Shown piece after piece: positions 1 to 8,396 of a stretch of DNA of 64,000 nucleotides. Within the stretch, counting starts at the first letter, position 1. Every line of letters begins with the position of its first letter. Below the pieces are notes generated by a model that did not search any database, was not told the origin of the DNA, and saw only the letters and a program-made list of their open reading frames with translations. The position numbers were made by a program, and so were the translations under genes. This stretch comes from DATBVX01 sp963810775 (GTDB taxonomy: Bacteria; Pseudomonadota; Gammaproteobacteria; Steroidobacterales; Steroidobacteraceae). The stretch is taken from contig CAWEOT010000009.1 in the NCBI GenBank assembly GCA_963810775.1, forward strand, positions 310,001 through 374,000, in the 5' to 3' direction.

Positions 1-1052
1 GATTTGCGCACGATCGTGGGCATCACTGCATTCATTCCTTTCACGGCAAATTCCACTGCCGCCTTGCCTACGGCATACGCCTGTTGCACGTCCACCCTGG
101 AGGCGATGTGGCGCGCCGAACGCTGCAAGTAATCCGCGACCGCCCAGTGATATTTCAACCCAAGACTGCGTTTGATGAGTTCCGCGATCACCGGACCGAC
201 ACCGCCGAGCTGCGTGTGACCGAATGCGTCCTTGGTACCCGCCTCGGCGAGGAACCTGCCATCCGCAGTTGCGGCTCCTTCGGAGACGACGACCACGCAG
301 TAGCCGTAGTCAGTCACGCACTGTTTCACGCGACCGAGGAACTTCGCTTCCTCGAACGGGATTTCCGGGAACAGGATGATGTGCGGTGGATCGCTGGGCC
401 TCGAACCTGCCAAGCCGCCTGCAGCGGCGATCCATCCGGCATGCCGGCCCATCACTTCCAGCACGAAAACCTTGGTCGAAGTGCGCGCCATTGACGCCAC
501 ATCGAGCGCGGCTTCACGCGTCGACACGGCCACATACTTCGCGACGGACCCAAAACCGGGACAGCAATCCGTGTGAGGCAGATCGTTGTCGACAGTCTTC
601 GGTACGCCGATGCAGGTCACGGGATAGCCGAGTTGCACACCGATCTGGGAGACCTTGTGCGCGGTGTCCATCGAATCGTTGCCGCCGTTATAGAAGAAGA
701 AGCCGATGTCATGCGCGCGGAAGACTTCGATGAGTCGCTCGTACTCGGCCTTGTTCTTGTCGAAGCCCTTCAGCTTGTAGCGCGCCGACCCGAACGCGCC
801 GCCCGGCGTGTACTTGAGGCCCGCGATGGTCGCTGCGCTTTCCTTGCCGACATCGATCAGGTCTTCCGTGAGGGCGCCGACGATTCCATCGCGGCCCGCG
901 TATAGCCTGCCAATTTGCGCGCGCGCCTTGCGCGTAGCTTCGATCACGCCGCACGCCGATGCGTTGATGACGGCCGAGACACCGCCCGACTGCGCGTAGA
1001 AAGCATTGCGAGGCTTCGACCGCCCACGTTGTGCCTGTTTCTTCGCTGGCAT
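1..1052 (-). CDS. pfp: Pyrophosphate-type 6-phosphofructokinase, C-terminus cut by window edge
   Basis: Transfers phosphate to fructose 6-phosphate in cytosolic glycolysis. About 350 residues are visible from an ATG at 1052; the family is usually around 400 or longer, so the C-terminus lies outside the window. GGND is at residues 123-126, PKTVDND at 151-157 with the catalytic aspartates, and MGRHAGW at 201-207. Lysine after the proline in PKTVDND (ATP enzymes have glycine there), together with the GGND context, is what marks PPi-using members; this is family knowledge. It is divergent from adk across 172 bases. The N-terminus is basic (about 14 residues before the fold starts). Confidence 0.9.
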   Translation of the reverse strand, partial: MPAKKQAQRGRSKPRNAFYAQSGGVSAVINASACGVIEATRKARAQIGRLYAGRDGIVGALTEDLIDVGKESAATIAGLKYTPGGAFGSARYKLKGFDKNKAEYERLIEVFRAHDIGFFFYNGGNDSMDTAHKVSQIGVQLGYPVTCIGVPKTVDNDLPHTDCCPGFGSVAKYVAVSTREAALDVASMARTSTKVFVLEVMGRHAGWIAAAGGLAGSRPSDPPHIILFPEIPFEEAKFLGRVKQCVTDYGYCVVVVSEGAATADGRFLAEAGTKDAFGHTQLGGVGPVIAELIKRSLGLKYHWAVADYLQRSARHIASRVDVQQAYAVGKAAVEFAVKGMNAVMPTIVRK

Positions 1053-1224
1053 GGCTGGCTCGTGAAAGGTTTGTGAGAAAAAGGGGCGCAAGAATAACCG
1101 ATCCGCGGCGCGCCCAGCACCCGCGTCCCGTTTGACGCGTCCGGACTCAATCGGTACGGTACCGGGCTTTCGCGCGGCCGCCGCAAGTGCAGGCCCGCAG
1201 GGGAACAGGGGAGATCACTTCAGC

Positions 1225-2094
1225 ATGAGAATCATCCTGCTCGGTGCGCCGGGCTCAGGTAAGGGTACGCAGTCGCAGCGGCTTGCGAAGAAATACCGCG
1301 TGCCCCAGGTTTCATCGGGTGACCTGTTGCGTGACGCGGTGGCGCGCGCCACACCCTTGGGCGTCCGCGCCAAGGCGGCGATGGATGCCGGCGAACTCGT
1401 GTCCGACGACATCGTGCTGGCCTTGATTCGCGAGCGACTCAACAAGGCGGATGCGCGCCGTGGCTTCATCCTCGACGGCTTCCCGCGCAACCTCGCCCAA
1501 GCGCAGACATTGAGCGAGATGCTGGCGCAGATGGGTAAGCCGATCGAAGCAGTCGTACTGATGGACATTGATTCCGCGGTGCTGATGCGTCGCTTGACGG
1601 GACGGCGGAGCTGTCCACGTTGCGGGCGGCTGTTCAATATCTACACCTCGCCACCGGATGCGAGCACGCCCTGCGCGGACGGAGGCCACCAGCACGAGTT
1701 GGTCCAGCGACCCGACGACAACGAAGAGACGATTCGCAATCGTCTCGATGTCTATACGGCGCAAACTCGCCCTCTGGTCGAGCACTACCGCGCATGCGAG
1801 TTGCTTCGTACGGTAAATGCCGAGGGTGAGATCGACGAGGTATTCAAGCGCCTGGAACAGTCGCTTAGCGACATACCGGCACGAGTAGCAGCGAAGCGCG
1901 CCGTGCGACGGGTTGCGCCACGGCGTGCTGCCGGTGCACGGCGCAAGAGCGCGGCGCCCCGCAGGACGAAAAGCCCAAGAAAAAAGGTGCGTTCACGTGC
2001 TGGCGTCGCCGCGCGTCGCCGGCCGTCTCGCAAGACCCCGGGTACGCCGAAGCGCGGTGGTACGGCGCGGCGCCGCACTCGTTCGCGGCGCTGA
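1225..2094 (+). CDS. adk: Adenylate kinase with a long basic C-terminal tail
   Basis: Interconverts ATP + AMP and 2 ADP in the cytosol. The ATG at 1225 starts directly at the conserved MRIILLGAPGSGKGTQ P-loop region; in-frame codons further upstream are unlike the family. Residues 1 to about 218 form the normal long-type enzyme, with a LID domain carrying Cys130, Cys133 and Cys150 (likely zinc-type LID) and the DGFPR motif near residues 84-88. Residues 220-289 are an extension with about 31 Lys/Arg in 70 positions and no acidic residue, Pro/Ala/Ser-rich like histone H1 tails. Typical Adk ends near 215-220. Confidence 0.93.
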   Translation: MRIILLGAPGSGKGTQSQRLAKKYRVPQVSSGDLLRDAVARATPLGVRAKAAMDAGELVSDDIVLALIRERLNKADARRGFILDGFPRNLAQAQTLSEMLAQMGKPIEAVVLMDIDSAVLMRRLTGRRSCPRCGRLFNIYTSPPDASTPCADGGHQHELVQRPDDNEETIRNRLDVYTAQTRPLVEHYRACELLRTVNAEGEIDEVFKRLEQSLSDIPARVAAKRAVRRVAPRRAAGARRKSAAPRRTKSPRKKVRSRAGVAARRRPSRKTPGTPKRGGTARRRTRSRR

Positions 2095-2099
2095 TCCGC

Positions 2100-3191
2100 C
2101 TATAGCGCTTTCAGCAGCGCTTCCCCAATCACCTGGCGACGCCAGCCCCGCAGCGGCTCGATGTCGGCGTTACCGGCGAGCAGCTGCTGCAGCTCGCGTC
2201 GCGTCGCCAGCAGTTCCGGGCTTATTTTGAGCTGCTCGGCGACACCCCGCACGGTCGCTGCCAGGTGCTTGAGGCGTCGCTGCAGTTCGGGATCGGGTCG
2301 CCCGCGCGTTAAGGAGCGTGGCGTGGCGTTCAATTGCGCGGTGGATCGCACGACTGAGGTGAGCTCGTCTGCGCTCTTCTCCACCAATCCGCGCGGCACG
2401 GCGTCCAGGCGTTCGAGCGCTGCACGATCTTCCGGTAACGCGCGCACCATCTCGTGCAGCGCGTCGTCGGACAGAATCCAGCCCCGTGGACGATTGCGTC
2501 TGATTGCACGCTCCTCGCGCCATTGCGCGAGGCCCTTGGCAGTGGCCAGGCGGCGCGCATCGAGCGCATCGAGTCCCTTGAGCCGCTGCCAAGCTTCATC
2601 CGGCTCGACCCGCCGGATACCGATCGCGACGTGCCGGCTCATCTCCGTATCGAGCCAATCGAGCCGGTGCAAGCGCTCCAGCTCTCCTGTCAGCTTGTCC
2701 CGCAGCGGCAGCAGGTAGCGGACATCGTCGGAGGCGTATGAGAGCTGCGCGGGGGTGAGCGGGCGCGCCACCCAGTCGGTGCGTGAATGCGTCTTATCGA
2801 GTGCGACGCCGAGAAAGCGTTGCACTAACTCTGCATACCCTACCTGCGGCGGCAGCCCAATCAGCGCAGCAGCAACCTGAGTATCGAACAGGTGCGTCGG
2901 TGGGCTCGCGACTCTGGTCAGCAACGCCTCCAGGTCCTGGCGCACGGCGTGACCCACCTTGACGGCGGTACTTTGCCCGAGCAGCGAATCGAGAATGGTG
3001 AGATCGGAGATCGCCAGTGGATCGATACAGGCGATGAGGTCAGCTGTTGCTATCTGCACCAGGCACAGTTGCGGGTAATACGTGCGCTCGCGCATGAACT
3101 CGGTATCGAAGGCATACAGCGGCGCCGCCCGCAACTGCGGTGCCAGCGCTTCGAGAGCGGCAGAATCATTGATGAAAAGCGCTGCAGACAT
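2100..3191 (-). CDS. rnd: Ribonuclease D
   Basis: 3'-5' exoribonuclease acting on tRNA precursors and other structured RNAs. The 363-residue protein has the DEDD exonuclease motif I FDTEF at residues 28-32, a later YASDDVRYL stretch (motif III Tyr and Asp), and a C-terminal HRDC-type region, which is the normal RNase D order and length. It is convergent with adk, the two stops being 5 bases apart. A 101-base gap separates its start from divergent mpl. Confidence 0.92.
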   Translation of the reverse strand: MSAALFINDSAALEALAPQLRAAPLYAFDTEFMRERTYYPQLCLVQIATADLIACIDPLAISDLTILDSLLGQSTAVKVGHAVRQDLEALLTRVASPPTHLFDTQVAAALIGLPPQVGYAELVQRFLGVALDKTHSRTDWVARPLTPAQLSYASDDVRYLLPLRDKLTGELERLHRLDWLDTEMSRHVAIGIRRVEPDEAWQRLKGLDALDARRLATAKGLAQWREERAIRRNRPRGWILSDDALHEMVRALPEDRAALERLDAVPRGLVEKSADELTSVVRSTAQLNATPRSLTRGRPDPELQRRLKHLAATVRGVAEQLKISPELLATRRELQQLLAGNADIEPLRGWRRQVIGEALLKAL

Positions 3192-3211
3192 GGAGCCGGT
3201 GCGTACCCGTG

Positions 3212-3217
3212 TACAAT
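3212..3217 (+). promoter_or_regulatory. Possible -10 box for mpl
   Basis: TACAAT lies 76 bases before the mpl start in the rnd-mpl divergent gap. The sequence 17 bases upstream is a poor -35, so only the -10 resemblance supports this. Confidence 0.3.
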
Positions 3218-3292
3218 CGCGCCGCGAATTCAGCTCGCGGCGGCTGAGCGCGCATTATCAGTAGCCGGGCCATCCGTTGGAAGCGCAGCTCC

Positions 3293-4690
3293 ATGCACGT
3301 TCACATCCTTGGCATATGCGGCACCTTCATGGGAGGCATCGCGGCTCTGGCGCGAGCTCGCGGGCACCGGGTCACGGGCTCGGATCGTAACGTTTACCCG
3401 CCGATGAGCACGCAGCTCCGCTCGCTCGGCATCGAGCTGATCGAGGGCTATGACCCCGGACAACTGGAGCCAGCGCCCGACATCGTCCTGGTCGGCAACG
3501 TAATGACGCGCGGCATGCCGGTGATCGAGGAACTGCTGAATCGCGGCTTGCCGTTCACCTCGGGGCCTCAATGGCTCGCCGAGCATGTCCTACACGATCG
3601 CTGGGTGCTCGCGGTCACGGGTACGCACGGGAAGACCACGACTTCGAGTCAGCTCGCATGGATTCTCGAGGATGCGGGCCTCGCACCCGGTTTTCTGATC
3701 GGCGGTGTCGCCGCGAACTTCGGCACCACCGCGCGTCTCGGTGAGGGTCGCTTCTTCGTGATCGAGGCAGACGAGTACGACACGGCGTTTTTCGACAAAC
3801 GCTCGAAGTTCGTGCACCTGCGTCCCCGCACGCTCCTCATCAACAACATCGAATACGATCACGCTGACATTTTTCCGGACATCGCTGCCATCCAGCGACA
3901 GTTTCATCAGCTGGTGCGAATCGTGCCCGGTGCAGGCCTCATCGTGTGGAACGCGGCCGATCACAATGTGCGCGAGATGCTCGCGATGGGCTGCTGGACC
4001 GGGCGCGAGGGATTTGCTCGCACCGCGGTGCCCGATTCGCGCTGGATGGCCCGGGTGGCACCAGATGGAGATTACTCACGTTTTGAGGTGCTCGAGGACG
4101 GCAAATCGTACGGCTTCGTACACTGGCCGCTGATCGGCGCGCACAACGTGGAGAACGCGCTGGGCGCGATCGTTGCTGCGCGCCACGCAGGTGTTGCGCC
4201 GGGCGAAGCTATGGCCTCGCTCGGTCGCTTCGCTGGTGTGCGCCGCCGGCTGGAAGTGCGCGGCGAGGTCAACGGCATCACGGTGCTCGATGACTTTGCG
4301 CATCACCCCACCGCGATTGCCGCGACCATTGATGGTCTGCGCCGGCGCGTGGGCGGGGCAAGGATCATCGCGGTGCTCGAACCGCGCTCCAACACGATGC
4401 GCATGGGTGTGCATCGGGACACTCTCGGGCCTTCGCTCGCCGCTGCCGACGAAGTATGGCTATACGCGCCGGCCGATCTCGGTTGGGATGTAGCGGCGGC
4501 AGTTGCCGGGCTGGGTGCGCGTGCCCACCTCGCCGGCAGCATCGATCAGCTCGTTAAAGCTCTGCCAACACGGCTCAGAGCCGGTGACCAGGTACTGATC
4601 ATGAGCAACGGCGGATTCGGCGGCTTGCACGACCGACTCCTCGCCGCCCTGCGCAGCGGTCTTCGCGCAGCGAGCTCGGAGGGCAAGTGA
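3293..4690 (+). CDS. mpl: UDP-N-acetylmuramate:L-alanyl-gamma-D-glutamyl-meso-DAP ligase
   Basis: Recycles peptidoglycan by joining the salvaged tripeptide L-Ala-gamma-D-Glu-meso-DAP to UDP-MurNAc. The 465-residue protein has the Mur-ligase N-terminal HILGICGTFMGG start typical of Mpl (MurC has GIGG at this place), an ATP-binding TGTHGKTTTS at residues 109-118, an FFDKRSKFVH stretch characteristic of Mpl, and the C-terminal Mur ligase domain with DDFAHHPTAI. ubiX overlaps its stop by 4 bases, so the two are probably co-transcribed. Confidence 0.93.
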   Translation: MHVHILGICGTFMGGIAALARARGHRVTGSDRNVYPPMSTQLRSLGIELIEGYDPGQLEPAPDIVLVGNVMTRGMPVIEELLNRGLPFTSGPQWLAEHVLHDRWVLAVTGTHGKTTTSSQLAWILEDAGLAPGFLIGGVAANFGTTARLGEGRFFVIEADEYDTAFFDKRSKFVHLRPRTLLINNIEYDHADIFPDIAAIQRQFHQLVRIVPGAGLIVWNAADHNVREMLAMGCWTGREGFARTAVPDSRWMARVAPDGDYSRFEVLEDGKSYGFVHWPLIGAHNVENALGAIVAARHAGVAPGEAMASLGRFAGVRRRLEVRGEVNGITVLDDFAHHPTAIAATIDGLRRRVGGARIIAVLEPRSNTMRMGVHRDTLGPSLAAADEVWLYAPADLGWDVAAAVAGLGARAHLAGSIDQLVKALPTRLRAGDQVLIMSNGGFGGLHDRLLAALRSGLRAASSEGK

Positions 4691-5316
4691 ACGGCCGAAA
4701 AACCAGCGCGATCGCCCTCGCCATGACGGGTGCTTCGGGCGCGCAGTACGGCTTGCGATTGTTACAGTGTCTGCTGAATGCCGGGCGCAGCGTATACCTC
4801 ACGCTGTCGAAACCCGCGCAGATGGTCATCGGCATGGAAACGGCGGAGAAGCTGCCGGGGCGGTCAAGCGAAATCGAGCGCTACCTCAGCGAGGCGTATG
4901 GCGCAGCGGCCAGCCAACTGCGCGTCTTCGGCCTGGAGGAGTGGACCGCGCCGCTCGCGAGTGGCTCGAATGCACCGCAATCGATGGTCGTTTGTCCCTG
5001 CAGCATGGCTACCGTTGCCGGCATCGCGCAGGGGACGAGTCGCAATCTGATCGAACGAGCTGCAGACGTAATGCTCAAGGAGCGCCGCCCGCTCATCGTA
5101 GTGCCGCGCGAAACGCCGCTCTCGATCATTCACCTCGAGAATCTCCTGCGCCTGGCGCGAGCCGGTGCGATAGTGTTGCCTGCAAATCCGGGCTTCTACA
5201 ATCGTCCGCAAACAGTGGCAGAGGTGGTGGACTTCGTGGTCGCACGCGTCCTCGATCATCTCGATGTCGAGCATTCGTTGATGAAGCGTTGGGGCGAGGA
5301 GCCTGCGCAAGAGTAG
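4687..5316 (+). CDS. ubiX: Flavin prenyltransferase UbiX
   Basis: Makes the prenylated FMN cofactor used by the UbiD decarboxylase in ubiquinone synthesis. The 209-residue protein has the flavoprotein start ALAMTGASGAQYG, the VVCPCSMATVAGIAQG segment and the RRPLIVVPRETP segment of UbiX/Pad1. It starts with GTG inside the GTGA overlap with the mpl stop. Length is normal for the family. Confidence 0.93.
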   Translation: MNGRKTSAIALAMTGASGAQYGLRLLQCLLNAGRSVYLTLSKPAQMVIGMETAEKLPGRSSEIERYLSEAYGAAASQLRVFGLEEWTAPLASGSNAPQSMVVCPCSMATVAGIAQGTSRNLIERAADVMLKERRPLIVVPRETPLSIIHLENLLRLARAGAIVLPANPGFYNRPQTVAEVVDFVVARVLDHLDVEHSLMKRWGEEPAQE

Positions 5317-5339
5317 AACGCGGAGTGAGACGGACGCCC

Positions 5340-5942
5340 GTGCACACTGATACGCCCGGCAATCCCACTGAAGAACTCGCGCTGTTTCCGCTCAACACGG
5401 TGCTGTTTCCCGGCGGCCCGCTGCCACTCAGGATTTTCGAGCCCCGCTATGTCGACATGGTGCGCGAATGCCTGCGCGAGCAACGTGGCTTCGGCGTCGT
5501 CCTGATTCGCGCCGGGAGCGAGATCGGGCCTGCGCAGTTCGAAGCCATCGGCACGTTGGCACGCATCGTGGATTTTCACGCGCTTGCCGACGGCTTGCTC
5601 GGATTGACGACGCTCGGCGAGCGACGCTTCAGAGTGCATTCGCACCAGCGTCGACGCGACGGTCTGCACGTTGGGCAAGTGCAATGGCTCGAGATCGAAT
5701 CGCCGCTGCCGCTTCCGGCCGAGTATCAGCACCTTCCTGCCGTCGTCGAAACGCTGCTGACAGAGGCTTCTGAGCTGTACGCGCGGCTGGAGCGCAAACC
5801 CGACGATGCGAGTTGGCTGAGCTGCCGCCTGGCGGAGTTGCTGCCGCTCACCTTGCCGTCCCGACAGTTCTGCCTCGAGCTCGAGGATCCATTGCAGCGC
5901 CTGCAACTGCTGAACGCGCTGATCAAGTCCCCCGTCGATTGA
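5340..5942 (+). CDS. LON peptidase substrate-binding (N-domain) protein
   Basis: Stand-alone version of the Lon N-terminal domain; the biological role of these proteins is not settled. The residues LALFPLNTVLFPGGPLPLRIFEPRY are the diagnostic start of the domain (cited here in words: Phe-Pro-Leu, then Pro-Gly, then Arg-Ile-Phe-Glu-Pro-Arg-Tyr). About 200 residues from GTG 5340; an in-frame GTG at 5325 is an alternative. No ATPase or protease domain follows. It lies 23 bases after ubiX on the same strand and may share its transcript. Confidence 0.8.
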   Translation: MHTDTPGNPTEELALFPLNTVLFPGGPLPLRIFEPRYVDMVRECLREQRGFGVVLIRAGSEIGPAQFEAIGTLARIVDFHALADGLLGLTTLGERRFRVHSHQRRRDGLHVGQVQWLEIESPLPLPAEYQHLPAVVETLLTEASELYARLERKPDDASWLSCRLAELLPLTLPSRQFCLELEDPLQRLQLLNALIKSPVD

Positions 5943-6060
5943 ACGGTGGGTCGCAGTCGAATCGACGCAAACACCCTGTGAATGCGCACTGACACGCTCG
6001 CCTCGCGGCTGCTTCCATAGCTGTACACGGACGGGCCGCACACGGACAGCAGGAGTCGTT

Positions 6061-6453
6061 ATGGACGAAGCGACTGCGACGAAACTCATCGAGACGCTTG
6101 CGACCGGAATAGATCCGCTCACGGGCGAGGCGTTTGACCCCGACAATCCTTGCCAGCATCCCGAGGTCGTGCGCGCCTTGTGCCTTGCGGTGCGGGCGCT
6201 CGACGAACGCCGACTGCGCCTCGAGCGTCAGAGGGCGCTGCCTGCGAATGTAGGCAAACCGTGGTCGAACGAGGAGGATGCGCTTCTTGTCGAGGGGTTC
6301 CACGCCGGCAGGAAACTCGGCGAGCTGGCAATCCAGCATCAGCGCACGGCCGCCGGCATCCAGGCGCGGCTGGAAAAGTTGGGACTCGTGGAGCCCTCGA
6401 TACAGGCGGCGCGGTGGGGAAGCCGCACGGATCGCAGTGGCGAGCGGGCTTAG
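6061..6453 (+). CDS. Small protein with a Myb/HTH-like C-terminal segment
   Basis: I do not recognise a named family. The 130-residue protein starts with ATG 6061 after 'caggagtcgtt', a good ribosome-binding sequence. Residues about 68-112 read as a compact three-helix segment beginning PWSNEEDALLVEGF and ending RTAAGIQARLEKLGLV. This resembles the Myb/SANT-like or HTH modules found in some bacterial DNA-associated proteins (Trp plus acidic start, then Arg-Thr...Ile..Arg-Leu..Leu-Gly). The N-terminal half is acidic and without a recognisable motif. It is convergent with the next gene, with only 5 bases between the stops. DNA binding is an inference. Confidence 0.65.
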   Translation: MDEATATKLIETLATGIDPLTGEAFDPDNPCQHPEVVRALCLAVRALDERRLRLERQRALPANVGKPWSNEEDALLVEGFHAGRKLGELAIQHQRTAAGIQARLEKLGLVEPSIQAARWGSRTDRSGERA

Positions 6454-6458
6454 GGAAG

Positions 6459-7499
6459 CTAGGCCCTGCCCCAATAGCCGATGCGTTTTCTGATCTTGAG
6501 CTTGCGCCAGGGGTTGAGCGGCTTGCGGTGCGGGTTGTGTGCGCCTGCAGCGATGAAGGCATCGACCGCATCGAGCACACGCTCGCTCGAACGCCCGTCG
6601 CGGTACGGATGGATGGCATCGGCATAGGCACGGATTTCGCGCATGAGTTCGGGTGGACGCGCGAGTGCGCGTTCGATTGCCGGCACGAGTTTGTCCGGCG
6701 CGTCGATGTCGATGAGCTGCGGTCCGGGCCTGCGGTTCATGAAGGTAACCACGGGCTTATAAGTCAGCAGAAACTCGTTGAGCGCTGAGGAGGTATCCGA
6801 GATCATCATGTCGACGCGCGGGAACAAGTCGAGGATGTTGTCTTCGGTCGTGTAGTGCAGATGCTCACCTTCCAGCGCGCGGTACCGAGCCACGGTTTGC
6901 GGATCCGTCTTCGGATGCAGGGCGACGAGCCAGTGCCAGCGGCCGTTGCCGGCCAGCACGCGGATCGTATCGTAAAGCTTGTTCGCGGCACTCCAAGACG
7001 GCGAGAAGGTGGAGTGATACAGGATGACAGGCCGCTCGCGTACCGGAGCGGGCGCGGCGCCGCCGTTCTGGCGCATATAGGGGTCGAACTTCGGCCAGCC
7101 CGTTTCGCGAACTGCAAAGTGACCGAGCTTGCGCGCCATTTCGTCGAAGGCCCGCGTATCTCGCGGCCCGGTCGTGCAATACAGGTCGAAAAATCCACGA
7201 ATGTAGATGTGCCGCGGCTTACCGGCATCGAAGCCGTGGAACACTTCCACTTTGACACCCGGGAAAAAGTGCGGCACGGCGTTGCTCGAAGTAAGCACGG
7301 CCATCGGCTCGAGCGCACGTACTTCGGCAGTGGTGCGCAACAGCCGTTCATCGCGATGCAATTCTGCGCCGCCGGGCCCGTCGAAGAACCAGGCAGCCTC
7401 ATCGCCACGTCTGTGAATAGCGGCTTGCAATGGCCGCAGGATGGCGAGCGCGTAGCGTTCCGAGCCGTACAAGAGATAACGCTTTGACATCTTGCTCAC
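6459..7499 (-). CDS. CDP-glycerol glycerophosphotransferase-family protein
   Basis: Resembles TagB/TagF-type transferases, which move glycerol phosphate from CDP-glycerol onto a glycan or lipid carrier. The 346-residue protein has the features FHGFDAGK, YCTTGPRD, ILYHSTFSPSW and, near the C-terminus, MMISDTSSALNEFLLTYKPVV, which correspond to the His, Ser/Thr and DxSS motifs of the family. No membrane segment is obvious; the C-terminus (RKLKIRKRIGYWGRA) is basic and could touch the membrane. It overlaps the upstream glycosyltransferase by 4 bases, so the pair is likely one operon decorating LPS or another surface glycan. Substrate is not determinable from sequence. Confidence 0.75.
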   Translation of the reverse strand: MSKMSKRYLLYGSERYALAILRPLQAAIHRRGDEAAWFFDGPGGAELHRDERLLRTTAEVRALEPMAVLTSSNAVPHFFPGVKVEVFHGFDAGKPRHIYIRGFFDLYCTTGPRDTRAFDEMARKLGHFAVRETGWPKFDPYMRQNGGAAPAPVRERPVILYHSTFSPSWSAANKLYDTIRVLAGNGRWHWLVALHPKTDPQTVARYRALEGEHLHYTTEDNILDLFPRVDMMISDTSSALNEFLLTYKPVVTFMNRRPGPQLIDIDAPDKLVPAIERALARPPELMREIRAYADAIHPYRDGRSSERVLDAVDAFIAAGAHNPHRKPLNPWRKLKIRKRIGYWGRA

Positions 7500-8335
7500 G
7501 GATCCAGTCCGTAGCGCTTCAGATGCAGCCCGGCCAGGTCCACCGAGGCCGGATTGCGCTTCATTTCGTAATACCGCATGCGTTTGTACACAGCGTAGGA
7601 CGCCGCCACCTGCGCAACGATGTAACCGCGCCAGCCGTCAAGGAATGCCAGGCGCAATACATAGTCCTTGAAAAACGCAGCAACGAACACCAGCGGGCAC
7701 AGCCACATCCGCACGGCACGCCCGCGATCGAGCCAGTCGCGCGCTTTCAACTCTGCATACCGCACGGTCTTCAGATACCTGTGAACGAGCGTCGGATTGT
7801 GCAGGTGAATGAATGGATGGCGGAAGGATTCCGTCGGCCCCGAAAAGCGCAGCGATTCATGCACGCGCGCGTCGGTCCAGCGGGCGCGGCTGCGATGATA
7901 GAGACGGCCAAGGCGTTCTCCGACCATGGGCCGGTACCAGCGCATCGGCGCGCCCATGTACCAGGTGCTACGCCGCAGAATTGCTCCCGCCGCGGACGAC
8001 TGCAACAGCCGCGGAAGTTTCTCCTGCATTTCCTGCACTAGTTTCGGGGACAAGGCCTCGTCGGCGTCGAGCGCCAGTATCCATTCATGATGGCTCTGCG
8101 CGCTTGCGAAATTGCGTTGCGGGCCAAAGCCAAGCCAATCCTGATGGATGACGCGAGCGCCGTGCGCGGCGGCGATTTGCTGTGTGCCGTCGGTGCTGCC
8201 GGAATCGACGACGAGCTTTTCATCCGCAAACGGGACGCTGTCGAGACAGCGCCCGATTACCGCAGCCTCGTCGCGAGCGATCACGAGCAGCGTGACGGGA
8301 AATTTCTCCGCCGCCGCCATGGCCGGAAGTTTCAC
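7496..8335 (-). CDS. Family 2 glycosyltransferase, LPS-core (WaaE/KdtX) type
   Basis: Probable inverting sugar transferase of LPS inner core or a related glycan. The 279-residue protein has LLVIARDEAAVIGRCLDSV at the N-terminus, DSGSTDGT at residues 44-51 and the metal-binding DAD at 90-92, all standard GT-A family 2 features. The WLGFGPQRNFA segment and the C-terminal KDYVLRLAFLDGWRGY segment match the WaaE/KdtX-like branch. It overlaps the following transferase gene by 4 bases. Whether it adds glucose, as some relatives do, cannot be told. Confidence 0.82.
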   Translation of the reverse strand: MKLPAMAAAEKFPVTLLVIARDEAAVIGRCLDSVPFADEKLVVDSGSTDGTQQIAAAHGARVIHQDWLGFGPQRNFASAQSHHEWILALDADEALSPKLVQEMQEKLPRLLQSSAAGAILRRSTWYMGAPMRWYRPMVGERLGRLYHRSRARWTDARVHESLRFSGPTESFRHPFIHLHNPTLVHRYLKTVRYAELKARDWLDRGRAVRMWLCPLVFVAAFFKDYVLRLAFLDGWRGYIVAQVAASYAVYKRMRYYEMKRNPASVDLAGLHLKRYGLDP

Positions 8336-8396
8336 ACAACCGTCGCAGCGAAGGAAAGGGCGGCGCTTGCAGCAAGGGACAAGAAAACACCTCCCA

